Notes: generated by a model from the sequence alone, not told the origin. A stretch of DNA of 64,000 nt from Rhabdornis inornatus (GCA_013397075.1 VWZS01006716.1:1-64000); one strand, 5' to 3'; positions 10,295 through 22,520 are shown, counted from the first letter of the stretch. Numbers and translations: made by a program.

Positions 10295-10501
10295 GAGTCT
10301 AAGGTACAGTTTTTGGAGTATAATGCAATTGCCTGTTACACCAGCTTAACAAAAGGATGTAAACAGTTTCGATTTCAGTATCCATGCCTACTGCTTGAAG
10401 TAAAAATTCTACTAACTGATCTAGATATTGTCCTATTAGAAGGAGACATGAGAAACTTTGCTGATATCTTACAGTTGTACAATCTCTACCAGAACACCCA
10501 A
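10295..10501 (+). pseudogene. Exon-like segment B (copy 1), cut by assembly gap
   Basis: After an acceptor-like CACAGTTTTCAG (AG at 10293-10294) an open frame reads ESKVQFLEYNAIACYTSL... and on to ILLTDLDIVLLEGDMRNF... . The frame begins in phase 0 and continues without stops up to the N at 10502, where copy 1 ends. The hydrophobic/charged pattern looks like a helical region of a real protein, but I cannot name the family. The full-length version is in copy 2. Confidence 0.5.
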
Positions 10502-10502
10502 N
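10502..10502. other. Assembly gap (single N)
   Basis: One N joins the end of copy 1 to the start of copy 2 of the 1281-bp direct repeat. A one-base gap between two near-identical blocks is typical of a scaffold join where overlapping contig ends were not merged. Confidence 0.97.
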
Positions 10503-11783
10503 ATAAGAACTGTGGAACTTCGGCAGTGAGTGTGAGACACAGTAAGGGTGGGGCAGGAATATGGGCCGCAGGGCTGGAGCGGCAATGCTAGGATAGACTC
10601 TGGAAGTGGAATTATAGGGCTGGGTTAGCAAATGGGGCTTGGACCTGAAATGTCACAGATCTGGTGTTGAAATAAAGCTTGCGGGACTGGAGCTGGAATC
10701 ACTGTGGGACTAGGACAGAGACTGTGGGACTGGGATAGTGACTCTGGAGCTGACATTGCAACTGTAGCAATGGAGCCAAAATGTTGCAGAGCTTCTGGAG
10801 CCAAACTGAGGATCCTGTCCTGACAATCTGGAGTAGCTTCACCTGACAGTGTTGGAAAATGCAGAGCTGGAGCTGAAACAGCAGAGCTGGCAGTGAAATA
10901 AAGCTTGTGGGGTAGAGCTGGAATTACTGTGGGGCTGGGATAAAGACTCTGGAGCTGAGAGGTATGCAAGGGAAAGGGAAACAAAGCAAGGGAGGTGTTG
11001 TTGAGGCAGGGCAAGGTTCGGCTAGGCAAGGCAAGCAGGTGCAGGAAAGGAATGAGAGGGAAAGGCAAGGAAGGGATGGGGGGAAACCCAAGGAAGGCTT
11101 AGACAAGGGAAGGCAGTTCAAGGGAGGAGCGAAATTCAGAGATACTTAATGCATTTTTTTCCTCAGCCTTTGAAGTCAGGGCCAGTTGTCCTGAGGATAC
11201 TCAGCCTCCAGAGCTGGAACGTGGGGATGGGGAGTTGAGTGAAGCCTCTGTAATCGGGGGGTAGTTATTGACGTGCTCTGCCAGTTGGACACTCATGGGA
11301 TCCACCCCAGAGTAATGAGGCAACTGGTGAAAGAACTTGCCAAACCACAGATGTAAGATGAGTGCAGGAATATATTCAGTTTACATGTAAAGAAAATCCA
11401 CACTATCCTTGTTACCTGCTGTATACAGGGTACTGAAAAACATAAGGACTACAGAAATGTAGTTATTAATGAGATTTTAATCTTACAGCCTGCCTTGGAA
11501 TAATGCATTTATTACCAATTTAAAAGAATTCACTAAAACAGCAACTAAAATATTACCTTGTGGTCACAGTTTTCAGGAGTCTAAGGTACAGTTTTTGGAG
11601 TATAATGCAATTGCCTGTTACACCAGCTTAACAAAAGGATGTAAACAGTTTCGATTTCAGTATCCATGCCTACTGCTTGAAGTAAAAATTCTACTAACTG
11701 ATCTAGATATTGTCCTATTAGAAGGAGACATGAGAAACTTTGCTGATATCTTACAGTTGTACAATCTCTACCAGAACACCCAA
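10503..11783 (+). repeat. Copy 2 of the 1281-bp near-identical direct repeat
   Basis: Same content as 9221-10501. Substitutions seen in its first 90 bases include GAGACACAG for GAGACTCAG, AAGGGTGG for AAGTGTGG, GGCCGCAGG for GGCAGAAGG and GAGCGGCAA for GAGCTGAAA. They sit right beside the gap, as low-quality contig ends would. Sequence after 11783 continues uniquely, so copy 2 probably holds the true rightward continuation. Confidence 0.95.
11167..11352 (+). pseudogene. Exon-like segment A (copy 2), unidentified gene
   Basis: Repeats the segment at 9885-10070, with the same acceptor, the same six-G run followed by TAG, and the same GTAAGA donor. If the duplication is an assembly error there is only one genomic copy. 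The shared lesion is then not independent evidence of decay. Confidence 0.45.
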
Positions 11784-11785
11784 AG
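11577..11785 (+). pseudogene. Exon-like segment B (copy 2), unidentified gene
   Basis: The complete form of the segment at 10295. Open from the acceptor to ...LYNLYQNTQ, then a possible GC-type donor (CCAAAG followed by GCAAGG at 11786). The frame actually stays open to a TAA at 11907-11909, but the codons after about 11790 look less coding. If both acceptor and donor are real, the exon is 209 bp. No canonical GT donor is close. It could be an exon of a real gene extending beyond the sequence I can interpret, or a fossil of one. I do not recognise the family. Confidence 0.45.
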
Positions 11786-11909
11786 GCAAGGCATACACTG
11801 TTTTAAAGCTACTAGTGACAAAAAATCATGTTTCTGCTTAATGAAGAAAATAATATATGACTCATCCAGAATAATGGGAATATATTACAAATTCCAAAGC
11901 AAGACTTAA

Positions 11910-13471
11910 TGCATCTCTGATCTCCAGATAATTATTTTTAATTAAAGCAAGTAAAGTGAGAACAGATAGAGCTATAAGGGATAATTATTGAATGAGAAAT
12001 ATGCCAGTCAGATATTTCTGAGCACAATTATACGGGGATAAATTTGCCACGTTATGTTGCCTTTTATAAGATGTTAGAAAGAACCTTACCAGCACACATA
12101 CAGACTCTAAAAAGGCCTTGAGAACTCTAAGTTCTTCCCAAATTACATTAATAATAGGAGTTTCTCAAATATACTGAACAGCAAATGGAACTATTAATCT
12201 CAGGGGCTGACAGCATATATTTCACCCAAGATTTAACAGCAAGAGAGAAAAGGCCACCTGGACTACTTGTTCTAAGTGACCTTGCTGCTGCTCTGCACTT
12301 GGCTGTGGGGAAAGGGATTTCCCTTGTAAAGCAGGGCTTTTTAGAAGAAAGTGCCTCCAGATTTTTTAATAAGCAGCCTCATAATAACCAATTAGATAAA
12401 GCAGCACAGCTTTAGGCACATCATATTACTGCTTTTCTCAGAACAACACAAAGCTCATCATAAGGTCGCTAAATTAGAAGTGTGAGCAACTCAAAAATCT
12501 CGGAGTCAAAAGGGAACTGACAGGCTCCATAAAGGGGCTGTGTTATAGCAGGAAAAGGGATCCAGGAGTTAAATTAACAGTGTAACCCTGAGCCATTGTA
12601 ATCACACTCATCCCAGTAGTGCTGCCCTTTTCCCCAGAGAGGAAAAACACCATTTCTGCTGCAGTTACTGTCAGCACCGAGCAACCTGTGACATTATGGT
12701 CCATGAACAGGACAGATTTCAGCTCATGTTCTGTTACTTTTAATTAGTTTGTTGTACTAGTTTCAGCTTTTCCAACATTTCCCTATGCTTTCAGAACAAG
12801 TAGTATATTAACGGGGGTACAGGAAGGTCAAGTAGTGTTCAGCAACTCATTCACAGTAGCCAGAACTTGCCTTGGTCTGCTTCAAATACCCTACTCATAA
12901 ATATTGTGTTAACACTCACTACGGAATGCTGCTAGGATTTCAAACGTGATTCTGTATTACAGTTAAATGATGTGTTGCTGTGTTATAGCCAGTCACAGGC
13001 AACAACACTTTTAGCAAGCCTTCTTTGGAACAAGTGGAACATTGCCCTGCAGTGAATCTCAGTTCTGATGTGCAGACTTCTAATTTCTAGCCAGTTCACA
13101 CTTACCAAATTTTGGGCCAGCATTTTTCTCTAAATTCTCTTACATTCCCCTCTACCCTTAAAGAATGACTATGTCTTTTGCCAAAACAAGCCAACTTCTT
13201 TTTTTTTCCTCCTTTTTAAACAGGACAGTTTTCTTACTCCTGAAAATTTCACGAACTCTGTTTCATCCTTTATTCATCATTACTCAGCATGAGTGATTGG
13301 AATTTACACAGTATCTCAGATGAGATCAGTAATTTTCTGGTAATGTTCAGCTGTAACTCACCTGCTGCTTAAACAGTAGCAATAAATTAATACAGGATGT
13401 TTCACGGAGTTCATTCCAGCTATAAGCTGGTGTTGCACTTTTGGTCCAACCGGGCAGAAACATCAATTTCA
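11910..13471. other. Unassigned AT-rich DNA
   Basis: No recognisable family. An open stretch at 12185-12415 lacks splice signals or a recognisable domain. No further convincing exon of the 9.9-11.8 kb gene candidate was found here. Confidence 0.5.
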
Positions 13472-15108
13472 TGTAGTGGTTTTCGTTAGCCAATTTGAGA
13501 TTTCCTGGCCTGATCACCAATTTATGTTGCGAGTTTGGTGTTGCCCAAATCACCAGTGCACCCACTAGAATTATTTACTCATTTCTGCTGGAGATAGGGT
13601 TAGGAGGAAGGCTAAACAGGTTCAAACTTTAAAGGGTACAAAGAAAAACTTTATTACTAGAAGCTATAAGAAAGAATAATAAGAATCAGAATAAAACTTT
13701 CAAAACACTTCTTCCCCCCTGACTTCTTTCACACTGACAACGTACAGAAACAAATCAGTCAGTTTACCATCTTTAAAAATAGTCTTTCACCAATTTACCA
13801 GGGAGAGGAGACTTCCCTCTTCAGTCTGTGGAGGTTTCTCCACAAGAAACAGGTCTCTCGTGGCCTCAGTTTCACAGTGATCAGTCTCTCGGGAGAATGG
13901 AAATCTGATCGCTGTGTAAAAATCCCTTCCTCGACTACCAGTCTTCCCACAAGCATTACTGGGGACCATTTGCTCTCCTCCTCCTCCTCCTCCTCCTCCT
14001 CTTCCTCNCCTCCCTTCCTCCTCCTCCTCCTCCTCCTCCTCCTTCTTCTTCTTTGATCTTCATCTCCTCTCTATTCAAACTTATGGGATCACAGCCATTT
14101 CAACATATGCTTACTCTAGCACAAATGCCTCTGCTCATGTCTAGAGTTAGAACATTCATCCATCCCGTAATACATCTCTATGTGTTGTAGGGAAACAAGA
14201 GTCTCTTCTTCATAGCTTAAAAAAAGGAGAAATTTCAGTCTACAACTTTCCTCCTTCCCTCACCTGGGACCTGGCTCTTCCTTTGTCTCTTGGTGTTTCC
14301 ATGCTGTTTCTGTGCCTATCTTCATCTTGGTCCTTTTCTTTTCACTCAGGAGGGAGAACAAAGTATCTGCAGGTCTCATTCTGGGCAGTGAAAGAGTCAA
14401 TACATTGCATGGGCAGCAGCTGCAGCAGTCGGGATGGAATATTTCAGGCTGTGTTGGGAACTGGGCTAGGATAGCAGGGTCCCAGTGAGAAATGGTGGTG
14501 GCTGCTCTGGCTGTATGAGTGTTTTCTGGTGTTCGCTGCATTCAATTCCAGCTGTGGACTGGTGGTCTTCTCAACCCCTGCCTGGCAGGCTAAGGGTGGG
14601 GGGGCCTTGCCAGAACAGGGTCCATCTGTCTCTCCCCCAGGCCGCATGGGTGCTGCGGCAAGGTGGGCCCGGCCACCACAGAGCCGCTCTGGGCTGGTGG
14701 CAGGACAAGGTTCTTCCGAGCCGCGGGCTCCCTGGCCGTGCTGGGGAGGGGGGAACTAGGGTCTTAGCAGCCATGCAAGCCTCTTGTCCCCCTTTCTATT
14801 GGGGGCCCCAGCCAAAAACGGGGCCTGGAGTCAGAGCCTACCCCCGGCCTGGACCCGGCCAGGCCTGCAGGCTGCACAGAGAGGCCTGGGCTGGTGTTAC
14901 CTGTACTGAGGCCGGAAGGGAAAGAGAACTTTCCCACGTTTTTTTTTGTCTTTACATGTGTATTTCACAAAGATGCATAAACTTTCTCAGTGGCATAACA
15001 ATGTGTCAATCTTAAAAATCAGACACAGATTGGCCCTTGTCAGGTCCAAAGGAGACTGCCCAGGTCTTGGCTGAGAGCAATTTCAGGAAATTTATACAAA
15101 CCACTACA
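13472..15108 (-). mobile_element. Solo LTR-type element, copy A
   Basis: The ends are exact inverted repeats: TGTAGTGGTTT at 13472 and AAACCACTACA at 15098-15108. On the minus strand the order fits an LTR. A CCAATC-containing upstream part comes first, then the GTTTATGCATCTTTGTGAAATA segment familiar from passerine ERV LTRs, a GC-rich middle, and an AATAAA-like signal (complement of TTTATTA near 13650). A second member lies at 60048-61974 in the same orientation. No internal retroviral genes are present, so this looks like a solo LTR. Flanking bases (ATTTCA left, GCTGGA right) do not form a target duplication. The length of 1637 bp is long for an LTR and includes an expanded TCC tract. Confidence 0.75.
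13976..14052 (+). repeat. (TCC)n microsatellite with an N at 14008
   Basis: About 75 bp of CTC/TCC trinucleotide repeat, grading into TTC, inside LTR copy A. The sister element at 60 kb has no such tract at the matching place, so the expansion happened in this copy. The single N at 14008 marks a gap or join in a hard-to-assemble tract, so the true repeat length is unknown. Confidence 0.93.
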
Positions 15109-17149
15109 GCTGGAGGAATAAATTAAGACTCACAATACATCCTGTATTGTAACTTTTAAAATGTTAATTACTAATATCATAATAGCAGAACACTACACTC
15201 TGTTTCTGTTTGATGTAAAGAAGACACATTTCAGAATTATTCCTATGCATCAATGATATTGCTGTTATGAGACTTCCAACTGATGGGGATATTTTGTTCT
15301 CAGTAACAGCTGTGGGAATTACTGAAGAAGACAAGAACAGAATTTGTCCAGATAAACCTGTCTTGTGTTTTTGCTGCATGGTGCTGAAAAGGTTTTTTAC
15401 CAAGCAAATTTAAAGCAATCCATTAAATTAGTTGCACAATGAAATAAACCAATCATTTCATAAACACTTTGGACTAGAGCTGATTGGGACACATGAAAAA
15501 AAAAAGGAAAGGCTGTTGGAAAATATGTTTCAGCTGATGCCGAGATATTTCAGAGGTGGTATCTGTTCTGTTACTGGAAACATTTTTTGACAAAAAAAAA
15601 ATTGCAGTGAATGTGCCAGCAGCCTGCCAAACTCAAATTTACCCTGGTTCATGGAGTGACTGCAATGGGACTCAACAAGGGGATCTAATCCATATGCCAA
15701 AATGCTTCCCCTTAACTAATGTTGTTAGCTGAGTAGGAATTAAAAGAGCAATATAACATTTTCCTGTGTATTTGCCCTGGTTTGTGAAGTAAAAGCAACA
15801 GCTGCATGAAGCTGTTTAAGATGGAACACCTCCTGCCTATGTGATGTATTATGCAATGCATAGCGGGCTTGTCTTAGAATTAAGCGTGGGTGGAGGGTCA
15901 AAGTGAATAGAACATAAAATAGAGACAGTTTAATGCATTCGTGTAAAAATACAGTTTAACTTCATTCAAGGCACAGTGCATGAGACTGCTTTCTAAATTA
16001 CAATTTTTACTGGCTTCAAAAAGAGAAAACTGCAGCAAGTACAAAGGCTGTGGTTCTCATACTATTGTGGAAACTGTGCTATTTTGGCTTTGAAAATGCA
16101 TGTAAATGCGCTCCTGAATATCTGTTACAGATTCTCTTTAAATGGAAATGTCAGTGAAGAGTTCAGAGATGAAGCGGGAGCAACATTTCCAAGCCCTAAT
16201 GCGTTTGTAGAGAGCACAGGAATAATTTCTCTAGAACACAATAAAAGCCCCTCAAGGTTAAGTTAACAGAGGAATGTGAGTGAATCACACACCAGGAATA
16301 ATTTGAAATGTGGCTTCTATCTTAATTGTCACAAATGCAGAAGCAGGTTTATTTCTGTCTGTAATAGTTGCATTTCCTGTACAAACATCAGTTTGAAGCT
16401 CCATCTGTTGCCAAGGACCTTTTGAAAATGTAGGTTTCTTGCCTCATTTTTATGAGTCAGACAATGTACATTGTTGGTTTAAGCTAATTATACACAGAAA
16501 TGCTTTCCAGATAAATGTTTAGATTTGTAAATTTAAGTTCTGCTTTCGCAAATGGTTGCTTCTATAAGCTGAAAATTCACTTTCCAAAGCATTTATACTA
16601 ATAAACCCAATACTTCAAATAGTCACCAAATGCAAACATAGAAATATAGCACAACCAGTGTGTGTCTGTGCATTTTATGGACGCAATTATTTTGTACAAT
16701 ATTTTCTAAGGTCTAAGTAGGAATGACAAAAGAAATAGCCTAAGGTACACTATTTATTGCAATCTTAAACATAGCTGTTTTAAAAGCATAGGCTGATTCC
16801 AGAAAATGTAGAGGTACACATATTCCAAAATACAAAAATGCAATATTTAAAAGCCTTCAGAAGATCAGTTAATGATCTGATTTTGGCCTCTTTGAAGGTT
16901 TCACACTAGGTTAAAAGTGAGTGAAAGCCAACAGGTTGTCCAGGGGTAATAGCAGTGCTACCAGAGCTGCTCCTAAAACAGGTGCCCTTAATCTCATTTA
17001 GCATTTCAGAAAATCACCTGAGTAGAACACAATTAAACCTTAAAATATTATTTCTCACTCACCAACCAAGCCACATGTCCCATAATAACACTACTTTATT
17101 ATTTATTATTCCTATAATTATTATACTATAAAATTTTATTATATGTTTT

Positions 17150-17480
17150 GCTATGGGTTTTGTGCTCCTGGGATGGAGTCAGGGGTGAGGAGCCTGGGAA
17201 GCTGAGGAAGAGTGGAGGTAGCTGGAGGTGTGGAGAGCACAGGGCCCACAGCTGCCCTGTCTGAGGGGAGGAGCACTGGGAAAGGATCAGTCCCAGAAAA
17301 TGAGCTGAGAGCTGGCTGGGAGCAGTTGTGACTGAGAGTGATTGTGAGGCTCCTTGGTAAAATGATTAATTATCTGATACATTGCTGGGGAAGAAGCCTG
17401 GCTGTTGAAGTACTTTGGTGTGGCTGATGGTTGGTTCTAGGAGATGGAGACACTGGGATTTGCTGCTGTTCTGAGTTGTT
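17150..17480. other. GC-rich island in AT-rich DNA
   Basis: About 330 bp rich in GGAG, CTGG and GGGCCCACAGCTGCCCTG words, with AT-rich DNA on both sides. The abrupt composition change suggests an old inserted element, perhaps an LTR fragment, but I could not match ends or a family. Confidence 0.35.
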
Positions 17481-20400
17481 TCCAGAACTGTCTCATAGGA
17501 GTGTATAAGTGATGTAAACTAATTAATCTTATTTACCAGTGAAATGATGTGGGTAAATAAATCCAACAACAGCATTAGGCACGTCTGTATTTATTTTAAC
17601 ATCCTCTAAATATTGTTAGTCTAAGAATTGTTGCTGCTAATTATTTTGTAACCATATCTGTGAAAGGAAACACTATGGAGAAATTATTTTTCATAAGGTT
17701 TTGACAGAACAGGTTATGAAAACTGTAGAGGGAAGGCTTCCTTACAGCCAGACTGGTTCAGCTGATGCACTGTGGTACTTTTGAGTCACAGGCTGGGGGT
17801 GGAAGTGCTATGTCTACATCAAATGGCATTGAAAACCTTTTCCCTGCAGAATTCTCCTTCTTTTCTGCCTTTTAATTACAGAAAAGAGCATTCTCTTCCT
17901 CATGGCTGTTTTATTTTGCAGTTTGTTATGGTTGGGTTTTTTAACAAGTCAGGAAGGAATTTTCTAAGTGTTAACTTGTATTGGTACTTGCCACGTTACC
18001 CTGCTTAAGTCTGCAGAAATTGTGCATTTCTTTAAATGTGGAACTCCTTTGCCTATGACTGAGAAAATAACTATGACTACACATCTATTAGAAGCAAAAC
18101 TTTTATTTTAAGCAACCATGCATCACACATGAAACCTGTGCCACAAGGAGAACCTGAGTTTTTAGGCAAATATGTTTTCAGGTGCTCTCTGTGGTGCTTA
18201 AATGTGTGTGCACCTGCAGGTCATGGTAAGAGTCCTTTGTTGGTAGGGCTAAAGATGGAATTCAGACTACAGAATTGTGTTTTGAATAGTAACATGCTTT
18301 TTTGAATAGGACTTGCTGAAAAATAAATTTAAATATTAAATATACCAAATTTCAGAATAAAAAACTGTGTTCTGTGTGTGTCTGAACAACAGCATGAATA
18401 CACCCACTGAAGAATTTATCTAGAAAAGGAATCACCTGCCTGTGTACTCAGGTACCCCTCTAGATTTAAATGCAATATTAAATTTAAACCACACAAAGCA
18501 GTTGTCCTGCTTGTCATACGCTGGTTTCTTTTATTTGATTAAAAGTTCTACATGTTGGTATTTTACTGAAAAGCTAAAAAGTTGGATACAATGATTTAAA
18601 AAAACAAACTACAGATCTGTTTCATGACCTGTGAGAATACAGAAAAATTTAAAAGATAGCAGGTCAAGTACCAGTTTGCATTTTGAGCCGTGACTGTTTA
18701 GCTTATTTTAGTGTTTCAGGGTTTTTTGGGGGGATAGTACCTTGTCTCTGTTACTTCAAGTAACCTTCTTGCACTGCTAAAGGAAATAGACTTGACTGAT
18801 ACCTGACTTCAGCATCACCTTTTGAATCCCATAATCATCTTCAATTACTCCTACTGTGTCAGGTTATAAGTGGAGCTTGTTTGGCATTGGTATTGTGAGA
18901 AAAACCAAAACAACAACAAATCCTCTCTGTTCTTTTTTTTTCAGCAGCATTATTGCTTTTTGTTTTCTTCCTCCAGAATGTGCAGCATGAGGTGCAGGAA
19001 GTGTGTTGGCAGTCCTTGTGAGAACTCCACAGTGGGGGTTTTATATATGAATTTTCTGTGTTTTGATGAAATTTGCTAATATATAGGCAAATATTTCAGC
19101 AATTTCAGTATTTCTGACTCAGTTGATTGCAAGGCAAGGGTTTCATATCTGTCTGGGAAAAGTTTTGTTCACTGAAGCATCCCTGTCACCTCCTTGTTCT
19201 TCCATATGCATTTATGAGATGCTAAACCAGACTTTGGGGAATCTTAGTTATGCTGTCTCTTGATTTCTTTTGGTGTCAGGACTATTAAGTAGAGTTTTTT
19301 ACTCACCTGATGCCTTCTTCGGCTACAAGGGGAAACTGCCTCTTTCTATTAGCGCCTGCCTCTTTCCCAAGCTTAGTAATACTTCAAGGGAGCCCTGAAA
19401 TTTGCTATTAATGCTGTTAACAAAATGAATATTTCATACCAAGATGAACACAGGTTCTGGGTCTAAAAGACTGTGTAGTACCAAACTTTAAATTAGGAAA
19501 TGAAATATATTTAAATTATGCTGAAGAAGGCTCTGATTAACAGCCATTAACATTAAACTTGGCGTTTTATTAAAAACACATGACATGCTCATGAAGAACT
19601 CTGTATCTTCCTAGAAGTGTTTTTCGGTGTACATTTTTCTTCTCCTTTATGCAGTGACATGCTGAGAACCTCGCAGAGAGTTTTATAACTACCTGCACAG
19701 CCTTCCCAGTGCCAGGATGAAAGACCTGCCACTCCCAGCAGCTGTTTTACCTGATGCAGCCAGAACTGGTTTTAAAATACATGAATTTTGTGATTCTGTG
19801 GCAAGCTATGTCAAGATAGTAGGTAATTTATGATGCACTCTTTGAATCCTATCCCTGTGCAACTCATCTTGTACTTCTCTTGCTTTAAGGAAATATAGTT
19901 AAGTTTAGAGTAATTGCCTCAGCATGCTCCTGTTCAGTAACTCTGGCCATAGAAATAGTGTGCAGCACCTTCTACCTTGTTGTCCTGTATCTAGACCCCA
20001 GTGAGGTAATGTGGACTGTGATCTACCCTTTAGCTGTGGAATGGCACATGTTTTGTTCATTTAAGATTTATATTTTATGTTTACAAATGTGCCTTTTAAG
20101 GCAATGACCTTTAAAAGTATATGTGCCTTTGTGAAGGTACAGACAGGAAAATTAACATTCAAGAAAGAGAAAAATAATCTGCAATCTTTTGTTGCCCAGT
20201 TTACCCACATAGTGATTGTAAAATTTTATTTATGTGTTTCTAAGAAGTTGACAAATGCATTCCTTGGGTGAACAAAAAGTAATGAAACCTATTCCAGAGA
20301 TATAAGCTGAAATGTTGCCTGGTTTTGCTAGTGGTGAGATAACTAAGCATTGAAACTAGAGGCAGCAAAGTATATATTTCATATTCTAAGACATTAGGTG

Positions 20401-22229
20401 TCAGGGAGATAAATGAAAATTCAAACGAAACCTGTTAGCAGTGTGTCAGTTTCAGAAAGTCCACGAACAATAGTAAAGTGGTGTTATTAGTTTTGTTTTC
20501 TGCATGTAAAATAACATCCTTTGGAGAGCAACTTGATATTCACATGGCTGGCTCATAGCTGGGACTATTAAATGGGAATCGGCCTACCAAGTGTTGGTGG
20601 AGTATGGCTGGTGCAAATTATTCTCTAAATACATTTTCTTGTGGAATAAAATAAACAGAGCTTTGCATATGAACTGATCAGATTTGTTGGATATTCTTTA
20701 AAAACAGTGCATTTTTAGGAGCCACATCCCCAGACCAAAGCACTTTCCTTTAGGACACAATGTAGGTCTGAAACCTAGGTTGAATTTTTAAGTTGAAAAT
20801 TTTATATTCTTTTGAAGATCTTTGTGTGGTGTACAAATAAAGCATGCAGTATTTGAACAATAATAATCTTAATAGCAAACCAGATTAAGCAGAAAATCCC
20901 TCAAAATGAAAGAACCAACAGAAATGTTATTGCACATGTACTTTATTTAAAGATTATTATCATTATTTGTCTGTTACAAGTTTTAGAGACAGAGCTTATT
21001 ATAGCACAGTCTCCTGCACTGCCAAACAAAGAGATGTGAGTTTAATGCATTCTTTAGGAACAGCAGTTTTGTGCATCTTGATTTAGGAAGAGAAACTCAT
21101 CTGTTTCCATGAATTATGGGGCTTTGAGTTGTTTCTTTAAAATCTGGCTGCAAATAGAACTGGCAGTTTATTGAGGCCAGAGTGGAGTTTCTGCTGGCTG
21201 GTGATAAGAGCAGCCTGGCAGTACGGGCATCTGATAGAGGGAGGACAGACTGAATGTCAACACCTAATGTGAGCAATGGCAGCAAGTCACTGAAAGTAAT
21301 GGTTTGCAAAAATTTCACTTGGTTGCTTCCAGTGTGGTTCATTTTCTGCCATCTGCTCCAAGACATCAAAACAATAAGATGAAACATGCAATTATCTGCA
21401 TGTGTCATTTGCATAATGAGGATATAGATGTAAGTTGTCCTGCCTAACTGTTCAGCCTGGGCCAAACCAGGCTGTTTAACTTGTCAGTGACCTGCTCACA
21501 CAATGTTAACACATGGCTGAAATATAAATCAAACCTAGATACTCAGAGCTAAAAGTAAAGAGTTGTGCAGAGGGTAGAGAGGGACAATTTCAAATGTGCC
21601 ATATTTAGTTCATTTTGGGATGATTGAATAATCCACTGTGTAACAGCTTAATTTCCCATGCTTTAAAAAAGTTGAGAACATCTGAAACATGTGCTGTGAG
21701 CCTGTGAGAGCGAGTTAAAACCATTTACAGGAGTTCCCATACAGGCAGAGAATTTGCCAGCAATCCCATGCGGCATCACTGGGAAGCAAAGATCTGGGGG
21801 AAGCTAAAACTTGTTCATCAGGGTACCTGGGGCTGGGGCTGTCAGAGGTGAGGCAGCACAGGAGATCAGCCAATGTCAGCCAGGAAACACCTTCCTTGTG
21901 CCTCGGGTTGGCTGCATTCATGGCCACAAGGTGTTTTTATTTTGCTTGCTTGTCTACTTGCTTATTAAAGAGGAAAATCTCCAAGAGAACTTTATTCTTA
22001 GTGGTCGTCTAAAAAAATCACTCAAACCCCCACGGTTGCAGCTGTGGATGCAGGGAGTCAGAGAAGTCATGTTTTTAACCCTAACCCTTACACTGCCTAT
22101 TTCAGGCATCACTGCACTGTCGGTTCAGTCTCACTACCCGAGAGTGATGCTGAGTTTTAAATGTCAGCGGTGTAGCCAGTCGATTTAAAAAGCAAATATG
22201 TGGTTTTAACATATTTTTGCTTGTTGTCA

Positions 22230-22520
22230 ATCTGTTCTGAAGTCAAGCGTTGGCAGGGCAGGGTGAGCCGGGAGCTGCACCACACGGTGGCACTGACGGC
22301 TCGGCGGATGCTGAGTTCAGACACTGCCGGGCATCCCATCTGTGCAGAACCGAGCTGAAAAACTCCCTCCGAGCCCCTGGGAAACACCAGCGCTGTGCAA
22401 CAGGCACACACAGCCAGAGGTGCGGGTGTTGTCACCTAAGGGATGACACGGCAGGAAGGGAGATCCCAGCACATCCTCAGCGGGGGGATTGTGCGTGGGG
22501 AGGGTTGTTGTTGTAAAAGG
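22230..22520. other. Small CpG-bearing GC-rich island
   Basis: Roughly 290 bp with many CpG dinucleotides (GAGCCGGGAGC, CACACGGTGGCACTGACGG, GCTCGGCGGATG) inside AT-rich flanks. It could be a regulatory element or a young insertion that has kept its CpGs. No coding frame with a recognisable domain was found. Confidence 0.35.

Larger units (their letters stand above)
9221..10501 (+). repeat. Copy 1 of a 1281-bp near-identical direct repeat
   Basis: This stretch recurs at 10503-11783 with a constant offset of 1282, separated only by one N. It starts in the middle of a minisatellite unit and includes the last two units, a purine-rich tract and two exon-like segments. The differences I noticed all lie within about 90 bases of the junction in copy 2; the rest matched wherever I compared it. 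This is most simply explained as an uncollapsed overlap between two contigs rather than a biological duplication. Confidence 0.95.

Noticed and set aside
12185..12415. 76-codon frame downstream of the exon-like segments
   Set aside because: No acceptor or donor in suitable phase and no similarity recognised. Not strong enough to call a third exon.
14485..15015. 176-codon frame inside LTR copy A
   Set aside because: It lies in the GC-rich middle of an LTR. The homologous part of copy B does not keep the same frame.
22073..22090. TTAACCCTAACCCTTA, resembling telomere repeat
   Set aside because: Barely two units and imperfect. It is too short to call an interstitial telomere.
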